A stretch of DNA of 39,718 nt from an uncultured Opitutales bacterium (GTDB lineage Bacteria > Verrucomicrobiota > Verrucomicrobiia > Opitutales > Intestinicryptomonadaceae). Position 1 is the stretch's first letter. Each line of letters starts with the position of its first letter. A model generated the notes under the pieces. It searched no databases. It was not told where the DNA came from and saw nothing but the letters and a program-made list of their open reading frames with translations. Shown here piece after piece: positions 32,792-39,718 of the stretch. Where the stretch lies: assembly GCA_944390805.1 (NCBI GenBank), contig CALXQW010000017.1, positions 1 to 39,718 of the forward strand, in the 5' to 3' direction. A program made the position numbers and the translations under genes.

Positions 32792-35263
32792 CTACGGAGT
32801 GCAGTAAGGAACTATGTTTTCTCTTCCAAAAAACTTCTCAAGGCTCTCCGGATCTTTAATTCTCTTTCCGTCTATTTCAGCTTTGCGGAAAGCCTTTTCA
32901 AGAGAATTAAATAAATCGAAACGCTTCTGTCTGTATATATATTCTGGAGAATTTTTAAACCCGGCGGTATCGGCGCGAGGCTTAGCCTTAAGCCTTTCGG
33001 CTCCAAGACGTATAATCTTTAGCGCCTCTGTTCTGTTTTCTCCAACTACGCCATCGAGAATCTTTGAAAGTTCAGGCCTGTCGAAAGATACGGGTTCCTC
33101 ATCAGGAAAACGTCGGGCGTTTACAATGTATGAGGCAAATATTTTTGCGTCTTTGCCACATATGGAAAAGAGCCTTTGCAGCTCTTCCCTGCTGAGCGGA
33201 GTTCTGCCGGTAGGATTTTGCGGATAGGAACAGTCGCTGGTAGAATAGCAGGGAGCGTTTAGATCTATCCACGTTTGCAGTATTTCCATATCGTCCTTGC
33301 TCAGGCGCACATTGTTGTGTCCGGCGTCTATCTTCGCAATTATCTTGCTTTGCTTTGCGCCCCACGTGTTGGCCTCTGGAATCTTGTCTGGTCCGGCTCC
33401 TATGGCGCAAATTGCCTTCTTCTTGTGCAAGGCGTAATATGAGTGCGGAAACACAAGCCCTTGGTCTGCCGACAAGTCTATCTTCCCTTTTCCGCCTTTG
33501 TCGTGGCATGGAAAGCAATTCTTCGTGAAAATTGGCTGAACCATTTTTATATAAGAAAAACTTTCTCCGCTCGCCGCGCTTGGGGATATCTGCTTTGGCG
33601 GCCTACGCAGGGCGAGGGACGTCTTTGACGATATTGGAGGCGGAGAGTTTCGGTTCTCATGACAGCCGCTGCACGATATGGTCTCGCCGGGAAGGGCGGT
33701 AAAACCGCTCCTCATGGTTTGCACCATACGCTTGTTTTTATCGAGAGCTTGCAGATATAGAAATTTGTCGGACGGAATCTTAAAATATGCGCTGCCGTCG
33801 GCTTCAACGGGAACTATCCCAAGCTCTATCTTTCTGTCGTAATCGTCGAAATTCATGCAGGGAGCCTGCTGGCCTTCATTCTCCCATGCTCCGTGGCTCC
33901 AGGAAATCTTTGGGGCGTCTTCAATTATGCGCAGGTATTTTATGTCACCCCTGTTTATGCCGCGCATATGCGTGCCTTCGTATACATCGCTTAAATATAC
34001 ATACGACTCTTTCGCGGAATAATCGTGTTGGGAAGGAATTACTGCCGGAATATCTCTCGGCTCGAGCAACTCGGCAGAGTCTATGCCATAGCCTTTACTC
34101 TTTGCCAATGCTACCACGCTGTGCGAGGAGTTTTCCATATCTGCTATGTACAAGCCAAGTTCTCCTCCCTTCTTGGTCTGGCGCGATACAAGTATCTTCG
34201 ATTCAGACAGCGGTCTTGGCGACGTATATTTCATCTCAATTCTTGTCATTGAATCTCCGCATCTATCCCCTGGCAGATCTATCAGTGCGCGCGCGTCCCT
34301 TGGCAGTATTTTTACCACGCTCTTTTCTCCCTCAACCGATATCTTTCTGTCTATTAGAGCAAGCGCTCCCCACGGGAGATCATGGCAAGATGAAATTATA
34401 CAGGCAACCAATCCTCCGCCAGGCACTTCCCTGCCAAAAAGCGATGGATTTTTTGTTTCCTGACCCCAATAGAGCTGGTGGCGGGTTCCGTCGGGATTGC
34501 AGGTCCATAAGCCTTGGGCGCCGGAAAAATTTCTGTCGACATACTCCCAGCGCGTGTACAGTATTCTGCCGTCATTCATCACGGAGGGCAGATGCTCAAA
34601 TTCTATGGAGTTGCCTATCTGCAATACATTTGTTCCGTCTGGATTGACCGAGTATAGATTGTTCATCATGTGCCTGTTGCACCCGCAATACTTTGAGGCC
34701 CGGCTCGATCCAAACAGTATGCGCCCATTTGGTAGAAATATTGGATCTATATCGGCAGCGTCTGCAAGATTTGTTATGCGCATAAGGTTTGTGCCGTCGG
34801 CATTCATGGAATATATCTTGAAGTTCTCCGATGAATCTTTCCTCATGGAAAATACCAGCTTTTTAGCGTCGAAAGAGGCTGATACGTCTCTGATATATCC
34901 TTCGGGCGCGTATGCTATAACCTTCTTTTTTATGACATTCCCGGCAGAATCAAAATCAACCCTGACCAATGCCGAATTTCCCGCAATGCGTTTAAATACG
35001 TTTGCGGTAATCTCTCCGCGCGGGTAGGCGGTGTCTGTATTATGGTGCGTAAAGACATAGTTTTTGCGCACGCAAAATACTATGCTTTTGTTTGCAAGAG
35101 AAGGGCTATTGTAAACTTCAACAAGCTCATCTACCTCAGGAATTACTCTGGATACCTGCCCAGCAGACTCAGTTTCCGAAAAACTTTTTGATGTTCCGGC
35201 AAGCATAACGACAAATGCAAGGGCATATCTTATATGCGCATATATAAAATTCTTTCCATTCAT
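32792..35263 (-). CDS. HzsA-like secreted protein with propeller domain and two CxxCH motifs
   Basis: 823 aa. A Sec signal (about 1-29) is followed by a TolB/WD40-like beta-propeller (about 120-450): NADGTNLMRI, IFLPNGRILFGSSR, NPDGTNVLQIG, YTRWEYVDR and NPDGTRHQLY. A domain follows (about 450-530) with the pattern VEADGSAYFKIPSDKFLYLQALD. Then come CSGCH (531-535) and, later, CFPCH (583-587), the second in a cytochrome-c-like segment (IKMVQPIFTKNCFPCHD). Proteins of this architecture are common in PVC bacteria and are called HzsA-related because of similarity to hydrazine synthase alpha; most have no known reaction. Heme attachment needs the periplasmic cytochrome c machinery, not seen here. 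It is followed by the gamma-CA gene. Confidence 0.82.
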   Translation of the reverse strand: MNGKNFIYAHIRYALAFVVMLAGTSKSFSETESAGQVSRVIPEVDELVEVYNSPSLANKSIVFCVRKNYVFTHHNTDTAYPRGEITANVFKRIAGNSALVRVDFDSAGNVIKKKVIAYAPEGYIRDVSASFDAKKLVFSMRKDSSENFKIYSMNADGTNLMRITNLADAADIDPIFLPNGRILFGSSRASKYCGCNRHMMNNLYSVNPDGTNVLQIGNSIEFEHLPSVMNDGRILYTRWEYVDRNFSGAQGLWTCNPDGTRHQLYWGQETKNPSLFGREVPGGGLVACIISSCHDLPWGALALIDRKISVEGEKSVVKILPRDARALIDLPGDRCGDSMTRIEMKYTSPRPLSESKILVSRQTKKGGELGLYIADMENSSHSVVALAKSKGYGIDSAELLEPRDIPAVIPSQHDYSAKESYVYLSDVYEGTHMRGINRGDIKYLRIIEDAPKISWSHGAWENEGQQAPCMNFDDYDRKIELGIVPVEADGSAYFKIPSDKFLYLQALDKNKRMVQTMRSGFTALPGETISCSGCHENRNSPPPISSKTSLALRRPPKQISPSAASGESFSYIKMVQPIFTKNCFPCHDKGGKGKIDLSADQGLVFPHSYYALHKKKAICAIGAGPDKIPEANTWGAKQSKIIAKIDAGHNNVRLSKDDMEILQTWIDLNAPCYSTSDCSYPQNPTGRTPLSREELQRLFSICGKDAKIFASYIVNARRFPDEEPVSFDRPELSKILDGVVGENRTEALKIIRLGAERLKAKPRADTAGFKNSPEYIYRQKRFDLFNSLEKAFRKAEIDGKRIKDPESLEKFFGRENIVPYCTP

Positions 35264-35429
35264 ATCCAGGCTTATTTCTTAAAAGTTTCCAAATTTAAGA
35301 TATATTTTTAAACTTAGTTTCAAAGTATAAATATTTGTAATAAGTGTCAATCTAAAAACTTATGTTTACGTAGTTCTTATATTAAATCTTTTCTTGAAAA
35401 CGGCGGGTATCTTGCCAAAATTATAAAAT

Positions 35430-36299
35430 ATGAATAAGAATAGATTTTCCTTCAGGCGCGGTGGCTGCCTTGGCTTTATAATAAAGCTTCTAATTTTGAT
35501 TGTAGTGCTGCTTTGCGCGGCGCTGTACTTTGCAGGAAACTACATAGTTTCTTTTTCGGTCACAAATGGGGCGAGACTTGTTGGTATAGATGCCGGATTG
35601 GGAAACTTTATGCTAAATCCGCTTTCTCAGATAGTATCTGTTGGAGATTTTTATGTTAAGAATCCGGAGGGGTTCACATCGGGCGATATGCTCTCTGCCA
35701 AGAAGCTTTACATAGATCTTGATTTCAAGCCGATGGAGTATCTTTCAGATAAGCTTGTTTGTGTAGATGAAGTAAATGTCGACGGTTTGCAGATTATGCT
35801 TGAGGTTAAGGGCAATTCAAAAAAGGGTCTTCTTGGTTCCATAATAAGCGGTCCGGAAACTAACCTTGGCGCTCTTCAGGAAAAGCTCCAAACTTCGAAA
35901 GACGGCGAGGAGCAGTTTAAAAAAGCAGATTCAAGCGGAAAAGAGGAGAAGCCTTTAAAATTAATCGTAAGAGACTTTAAGTTTAACGATTGCAATGTTA
36001 TCGTGTCGGTCGATGGCCGGCAGATGAATATAGTTCTGCCAAGTTTCGAGTTGAAGGATCTTGGTGTTGCCAAGAATGGCATAACAGTTACAGAGCTTTC
36101 ATTGGATGTGGTAAATGCTCTTACCGCAAGGGCTCTTGCTCTGTATGCAAAGAATATAACAAAAGACGTTATAAAGGGCACGGGCAACGCTGTGGAGCAA
36201 GGGGGAAGTTCTCTCCAAAATTCTGCGGAAAAGGGCGGCGAATCTCTTAAGGATGCAGCCGATGGAGCAATCAAATCTATAAAGAGCCTGTTTAACTAA
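35430..36299 (+). CDS. Membrane-anchored AsmA-like protein
   Basis: 289 aa. A short basic N-terminus with RRGGCLGFIIKLLILIVVLLCAALYFAGN (signal-anchor, about 10-37) is followed by GARLVGIDAGLGNFMLNPLSQIVSVGDFYVKNPEGFTSGDMLSAKKLYIDLDFKP. The latter is the AsmA/DUF748-type start of a beta-rich repeat chain (G...L...V.NP.G). The middle is Lys/Glu-rich (GEEQFKKADSSGKEEKP), and the tail is a helix with Gly-Ala-Ser-Lys content. AsmA-like proteins are envelope proteins, several of which affect lipid transport. This short one has no known function. The gene diverges from the HzsA-like gene across 166 bases and ends at the terminator at 36325. Confidence 0.72.
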   Translation: MNKNRFSFRRGGCLGFIIKLLILIVVLLCAALYFAGNYIVSFSVTNGARLVGIDAGLGNFMLNPLSQIVSVGDFYVKNPEGFTSGDMLSAKKLYIDLDFKPMEYLSDKLVCVDEVNVDGLQIMLEVKGNSKKGLLGSIISGPETNLGALQEKLQTSKDGEEQFKKADSSGKEEKPLKLIVRDFKFNDCNVIVSVDGRQMNIVLPSFELKDLGVAKNGITVTELSLDVVNALTARALALYAKNITKDVIKGTGNAVEQGGSSLQNSAEKGGESLKDAADGAIKSIKSLFN

Positions 36300-36324
36300 T
36301 AGCTAAATTTCCATTCAATAATTT

Positions 36325-36357
36325 GCCGCGAAAGATTTTATTCTTCGCGGCATTTTT
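36325..36357 (+). terminator. Intrinsic terminator after the AsmA-like gene
   Basis: GCCGCGAA (36325-36332) pairs with TTCGCGGC (36344-36351) around an A+T-rich loop and is followed by ATTTTTT. It is located 26 bases after the stop. Confidence 0.85.
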
Positions 36358-36519
36358 TATGGAAAAATAGGTTTATTGTTTTTGCTTTAAGCAGTTGTCT
36401 TTAGTGTACTTTATATTTAGACTAATACCGAGTTTTACTCTTACAGAAATTGTAGAGAATCTTTTTTTACCTCAGATGCCTTTTCTTTCATGGAAGAAAT
36501 ATAATATGGCCTTGTAAAA

Positions 36520-36548
36520 TAAAAAAAGCGGCAAGAGACTTGCCGCTT
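36520..36548 (-). terminator. Intrinsic terminator after the bS22-like gene
   Basis: AAGCGGCAAG (36526-36535) pairs with CTTGCCGCTT (36539-36548) around AGA. On the minus strand the stem is followed by TTTTTTTATTTTA. It lies 75 bases beyond the stop of the 35-residue gene. Confidence 0.88.
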
Positions 36549-36623
36549 AATAATATGAAAGGATTGCTTAGGTTTTCCGCACCTTTGCGCGAGACCCTGA
36601 TTGAGGCGCTCAAGAAGGACGCT

Positions 36624-36731
36624 TTAACCCTTGCAGTCCCATGTGCGCTTCTTATGACGATTTGCTTTCAGACGCTTACTGCGTTTGTGCTTATTCATCT
36701 TGAGTCTGCGCTTTTTCTTGAGATTTGCCAT
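36624..36731 (-). CDS. Small basic ribosomal protein, bS22 / AURKAIP1-COX24 type
   Basis: 35 aa, read leftward from ATG 36731 to TAA 36626-36624. The sequence is highly basic: [17 protein letters not shown] at the start, then a Lys/Arg/His-rich middle ending ANRHKKRTW, with a short tail. The [17 protein letters not shown] pattern is that of the bacterial bS22 and mitochondrial mS38 (AURKAIP1/COX24) proteins, which bind the small ribosomal subunit near the decoding region. It has an own terminator (36520-36548) and no near upstream gene in the same direction, so it is probably monocistronic. A TTGACA box on the minus strand (36799-36794) is a possible -35, without a good -10. Because it is so small it is easily missed in automated annotation. 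Confidence 0.85.
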   Translation of the reverse strand: MANLKKKRRLKMNKHKRSKRLKANRHKKRTWDCKG

Positions 36732-36860
36732 ATTCTTATTCTTGTTTGATGAAAATTGTTTAAAGAAAAAGAGGTTTTCACTTTTTTGGGGATTGTCAAA
36801 GAAAAAATTCTAGTTTTTGCGCGTTATAGGCTAAAAGCATTTCTCTTGAGACATAAGAAC

Positions 36861-37799
36861 TTATTCTTTGCCGTCATCTATTTCGGTAGTTTCAGACTCG
36901 TCTACAATAATAGCTCCAGGCGAACATTTTATAATTAGCGGATCTTTTCCCAGCACTGTTGCCGCCTGCGCTGCCTTTACATATTCAGCTGAAGCGTTTA
37001 TTTTCTCTGCTGCTTCTGAGTCCGACAAAGGACGCGCTCTCCATATCGTCAGCCTACTCTTGTCAACCTCGTCCGTAAAAGCCCCTGGAAACGGTTTTGA
37101 TAAGGCTCTTACCATGTTGAATACTTCCCTTGAAGTCTTTTTGAAATCTATCCTACCGTCTTCAGGCTTGCGGCGCCCGAAATACGACGCCTTGGATTCG
37201 TCCTGCTTTGTTAGATTTGGATTCCCATTTAAAAGAGAGGGCAGGGCTTCCCTTAAAACTTCAACAGCGGCTTTGGTTATTCTCGGCTGAATTTGCCCGA
37301 CATATTCGTCTGCACCAAAGTCGACCCTTTTTTGCAGTACTATATCTCCAGTATCAAACCCCTCCTCCATGACGTGCAAACTAACTCCACCATGGTCTTC
37401 GCCATTTATTATAGCCCAATTTAACGGGGCTCTGCCTCTGTATGACGGCAAATAGCTGCCATGCATATTATACGCCCCAAGACGGGGTATGGAAAATATA
37501 TCCTTGGGAATAAAATTTCTGTAAAATAAAGACAGCAAAATATCTGGCTTCAGCGATGAAACCAACTCTGTCCACTCGGCAGACTTCAGGCTTTTTGGCT
37601 TATATACAGGTATGTTTCTCTCCAAGGCTATAGCCTCTGGAACGTCGAACCAATGTGCCTCGTGGGGGTCGGTATCGTGGGTAAATACCGCAACAACTTC
37701 GCATGGGCTGTCGAGCAATAGCTTCAGGCACTTTGTGCCGACATCGCTAAACCCGAAGAAAACCACCCGCGGAAGATCTGTGCACTTTCCCTTGCTCAT
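36861..37799 (-). CDS. ArnA-type formyltransferase (single domain, no dehydrogenase)
   Basis: 312 aa. It shows the formyltransferase fold with FFGFSDVGTKCLKLLL, FTHDTDPHEAHWFDVPEAIALERNIPVYKP, the catalytic triad N111, H113 (YNMHGSYLPSYRGRAPLNWAIINGE) and D149 (EEGFDTGDIV), then FGRRKPEDGRIDF and a C-terminal OB-like region (about 210-300). The triad is at exactly the offset (+9) of E. coli ArnA Asn102/His104/Asp140, and many residues around it match ArnA rather than methionyl-tRNA formyltransferase. Expected reaction: N-formylation of a UDP-4-amino sugar with N10-formyl-THF. The dehydrogenase/decarboxylase half of ArnA is absent. The ATG overlaps the upstream arnC stop by four bases. Confidence 0.86.
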   Translation of the reverse strand: MSKGKCTDLPRVVFFGFSDVGTKCLKLLLDSPCEVVAVFTHDTDPHEAHWFDVPEAIALERNIPVYKPKSLKSAEWTELVSSLKPDILLSLFYRNFIPKDIFSIPRLGAYNMHGSYLPSYRGRAPLNWAIINGEDHGGVSLHVMEEGFDTGDIVLQKRVDFGADEYVGQIQPRITKAAVEVLREALPSLLNGNPNLTKQDESKASYFGRRKPEDGRIDFKKTSREVFNMVRALSKPFPGAFTDEVDKSRLTIWRARPLSDSEAAEKINASAEYVKAAQAATVLGKDPLIIKCSPGAIIVDESETTEIDDGKE

Positions 37800-38728
37800 T
37801 CCTTGTCAAATCCGACTGTCTCTTTTAAAACATAGCGCGGCCTTGCCTGCACAACCTGGTATATTCTTCCCACATATTCTCCCATTATGCCTATCCCAAT
37901 TATGGCAACACTTATAAGGAAGAAGAGTATTGAGAACAATGTAAATACTCCGTCCGCCTCAGATCCAAAGATAAACCTTCTTGCCATCAACAGAATAAAC
38001 AAAAGCAATGAGCCTATTGCCGATAAAAATCCAAAGAGCGTAAACATCTGAAGCGGAATAACCGTAAAACCGGTTATCAAGTCAAAGTTTAGTCGTATCA
38101 GTTTATACCAGCTGTATTTGCTCTTGCCCGCCTGCCTTGCGCAGTGGTCAACCTCTACATCAATAGGCCTCGACGCAAACGTATATGCAAGGGCCGGTAT
38201 AAAAGTTGATCTCTCCCCGCAATTTACTATCGCTCTAACTATATTGCTCTTGTAGGCACGCAGCATGCATCCCTGGTCTTTCATTGAGATGTTTGTCATG
38301 TTTTCGCGCGCAAAGTTTACTATCTTTGATGCGTAGCGCCGCGCAAAGGAATCTTCCCTTTCCTTCCTGTATCCTCCTACGGCATCGTAGCCTTCGTCTA
38401 TTTTCTTTATCAGTTTTGTGATTTCCTCGGGCGGATTTTGCAAATCTGCATCTAAGGTAACAACTATGTTGCCCCTGCATCTTTCAAATGCTGCTATCAG
38501 GGCGGTGTGCTGCCCATAATTGCCGTTGAAATCAACCAGCCTTACAACATCGGGGCGTTTGTCGTAAAAAGATTTAAGTATATTCCAAGAGTTGTCCTTG
38601 CTGCCGTCATTGACAAAAATAACCTCCCATTGGCGCCCGATGGCGTCCATAGTTTTGCAGAGCCTTTCAAAGAGAGGTTCCAAATTAGACTCTTCATTAT
38701 ACACCGGAATTGCCACCGAAATATCCAT
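37796..38728 (-). CDS. arnC: ArnC-like undecaprenyl-phosphate glycosyltransferase
   Basis: 310 aa. The GT2 domain has VAIPVYNEESNLEPL, FVNDGSKDNSW, NGNYGQHTALIAAF, TLDADLQNPPEEI (DxD), DQGCMLRAY and CGERSTFIPALAYTFASRPIDV. Two C-terminal membrane helices (about 225-250 and 260-285) are followed by GIMGEYVGRIYQVVQARPRYV, which is nearly ArnC's own ending. ArnC transfers 4-formamido-arabinose from UDP to undecaprenyl phosphate at the inner membrane for lipid A modification. The following formyltransferase gene is coupled by ATGA. ArnB, ArnD and ArnT, and the ArnA dehydrogenase half, are not within this window. The actual sugar might differ from arabinose. Confidence 0.86.
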   Translation of the reverse strand: MDISVAIPVYNEESNLEPLFERLCKTMDAIGRQWEVIFVNDGSKDNSWNILKSFYDKRPDVVRLVDFNGNYGQHTALIAAFERCRGNIVVTLDADLQNPPEEITKLIKKIDEGYDAVGGYRKEREDSFARRYASKIVNFARENMTNISMKDQGCMLRAYKSNIVRAIVNCGERSTFIPALAYTFASRPIDVEVDHCARQAGKSKYSWYKLIRLNFDLITGFTVIPLQMFTLFGFLSAIGSLLLFILLMARRFIFGSEADGVFTLFSILFFLISVAIIGIGIMGEYVGRIYQVVQARPRYVLKETVGFDKE

Positions 38729-38949
38729 AGTTATCTCTCAAAACTTATACCCAACCGATGTCAACCGTAATATTTTTCCTCAGTCTCTAAATTATTCTGA
38801 TTTCTCCTTTCCACTTACGCATCTTCCATGCTTAATAAATTTGTTGCAATACGTTGGGCTTTATTCCATAAATTATGTGAGTCTTGCCAAACTGAAGAAA
38901 GGCTGTTTTATGCGGCGTTATTTTAGTTTGTCGAGCGGTGTGGAAAATC

Positions 38950-39639
38950 ATGAAATCGGAAATACTTTTTCAATTGCCCGAGTCCTTGAAGATTTTTTCG
39001 GAATTCTTCGATCCTCAGGCTGCGCCGTGGGAATGGGTGGCAAATATAAAAAAGGCACTTGCGTCTATTGATTTCTCAAAGTACGAGTCTAAAAAAGACA
39101 TACCCAAACATGTGACTGTTGACGGCGATGTATTCATTCATCCCAGCGTAAAGCTTCCCGCATTTGCCCATATTTCCGGTAGGGCATGGATAGGCGCCAA
39201 TACTGAAATTCGCCCGGGAGCCTTTATTAGAGGTTCGGTTATCATAGGGGAAAATTGCGTTGTTGGAAATTCCTGCGAGTACAAAAATTCCATTCTTATG
39301 GACTATGTTCAGACTCCGCATTACAATTACGTTGGAGACTCTGTCTTGGGAAACCATAGCCATCTTGGTGCTGGAGTAATCTGTGCAAACTTGCGCCTCG
39401 ACCATGAGAATGTAATGGTTACAACTCCAGAGGGCAGAAAAAATTCTGGGCTTAGAAAACTCGGTGCAATTCTAGGCGATTATGCCGAGGCCGGGTGCAA
39501 TGCCGTACTTCAACCCGGAGCCATTCTGATGAAAAAGGCCTGCGTGCTTTCCTGTGTGCCATTTGCAGGGCTTCTTGAAGAATCAACCGTGGCATCTACA
39601 AAGCAAGTTATAAGAAGATTCCCCAGAAGAGGTTTCTGA
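38950..39639 (+). CDS. Left-handed beta-helix protein, GlmU C-terminal-like, no pyrophosphorylase domain
   Basis: 229 aa from ATG 38950; an in-frame GTG at 38938 is an alternative. It has hexapeptide repeats from about 65: VFIHPSVKLPAFAHISGRAWIGANTEIRPGAFIRGSVIIGENCVVG. Then comes EYKNSILMDYVQTPHYNYVGDSVLGNHSHLGAGVICANLRLD, which is the acetyltransferase active-site region of GlmU with His124 at the place of the catalytic base. A pyrophosphorylase domain is missing; the first 60 residues are helical and not recognised. Sugar or sugar-nucleotide acyl transfer is a fair guess, but the substrate is unknown. It diverges from arnC across 221 bases. Confidence 0.82.
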   Translation: MKSEILFQLPESLKIFSEFFDPQAAPWEWVANIKKALASIDFSKYESKKDIPKHVTVDGDVFIHPSVKLPAFAHISGRAWIGANTEIRPGAFIRGSVIIGENCVVGNSCEYKNSILMDYVQTPHYNYVGDSVLGNHSHLGAGVICANLRLDHENVMVTTPEGRKNSGLRKLGAILGDYAEAGCNAVLQPGAILMKKACVLSCVPFAGLLEESTVASTKQVIRRFPRRGF

Positions 39640-39718
39640 GAGATCTTTTCTCTATTAACATTCAGAAATTATTCCCCCCATTTCATCTAAGGTGTTTTTT
39701 TCGTCTTATTTATTGGGG

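Noticed and set aside
33787..34647. 286-residue plus-strand frame opposite the HzsA-like gene
   Set aside because: Arg/Cys/Ser/Leu-rich composition and no family; the minus-strand reading has propeller and CxxCH motifs.
36540..36749. Plus-strand 69-residue hydrophobic frame
   Set aside because: It begins inside the terminator hairpin and is antisense to the bS22-like gene. Hydrophobicity is what the complement of Lys/Arg codons gives.
36861..37799. Methionyl-tRNA formyltransferase (fmt)
   Set aside because: The catalytic fold is shared, but the sequence around the triad, the FTHDTDPHEAHWF block and the coupling to arnC fit ArnA's formyltransferase domain better.
1..39718. Mobile elements, CRISPR arrays, prophage, tRNA or rRNA genes
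   Set aside because: No transposase or integrase frame, no regular short repeats and no cloverleaf-type sequence was noticed on either strand by eye; a tRNA scan could still correct this.

Overview
The window (39.7 kb, about 45% GC by eye, dense coding, many ATGA stop/start overlaps) looks like a chromosomal segment of a Gram-negative bacterium of the PVC group, most likely a Verrucomicrobiota (Opitutae-like) member, possibly gut-associated. This assignment is an inference. It rests on a HzsA-like PVC-type propeller/cytochrome protein, lipoboxes, a Tol-type envelope system, an ArnC/ArnA-type lipid-sugar pair, a GH97 glucosidase/galactosidase and a sialate O-acetylesterase. Isoleucine is encoded mostly by ATA in the genes I read, a strong shared habit that argues against recent import of any large block. 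I see no rRNA, tRNA, CRISPR, transposase or phage gene.

Layout. 1-724 (-): 5' part of a sialate O-acetylesterase. 893-3911 (+): birA, coaX, a TPR protein and a small HhH protein in one tight operon. 4206-5558 (+): a beta-CASP ribonuclease with a hairpin-rich leader. 5770-6954 (-): hemW. 6981-9062 (+): a TIG-domain lipoprotein and a LOG-family enzyme. 9132-15838 (+): trkA, trkH, pdxJ, acpS, nnrE/D and dprA, the last five coupled by overlaps or very short gaps. 15843-19736 (-): a compact operon of a bifunctional nuclease, a tRNA dihydrouridine synthase, TrmH and a transglutaminase/TPR protein. 19920-21908 (-): GH97. 22013-24870 (+): an unknown acidic protein, a PhoD-fold protein that has lost its metal ligands, and a VC0807-type membrane protein. 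25029-27943 (+): metK and ahcY, two steps of the activated methyl cycle. 28082-29114 (+): a small lipoprotein and a HAD phosphatase. 29327-31660 (+): tolQ/exbB, tolR/exbD and a TolA/TonB-like protein. 32163-35263 (-): a gamma carbonic anhydrase and the HzsA-like protein. 35430-36299 (+): an AsmA-like membrane-anchored protein. 36624-36731 (-): a 35-residue bS22/COX24-type ribosomal protein. 36861-38728 (-): an ArnA-type formyltransferase and an ArnC-type glycosyltransferase. 38950-39639 (+): a GlmU-like left-handed beta-helix protein.

Most of the window is housekeeping: cofactor supply (biotin ligase, CoA, PLP, heme chaperone, NAD(P)HX repair), tRNA modification, potassium uptake and the methyl cycle. 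The accessory part is envelope- and glycan-related. The items most worth following up are the catalytically dead PhoD-like protein at 22758-24098, the orphan ArnC plus formyltransferase pair at 36861-38728, the HzsA-like diheme-type protein at 32792-35263, and the hidden 35-aa ribosomal protein gene. I did not find a clearly new multi-gene defence or mobile system.
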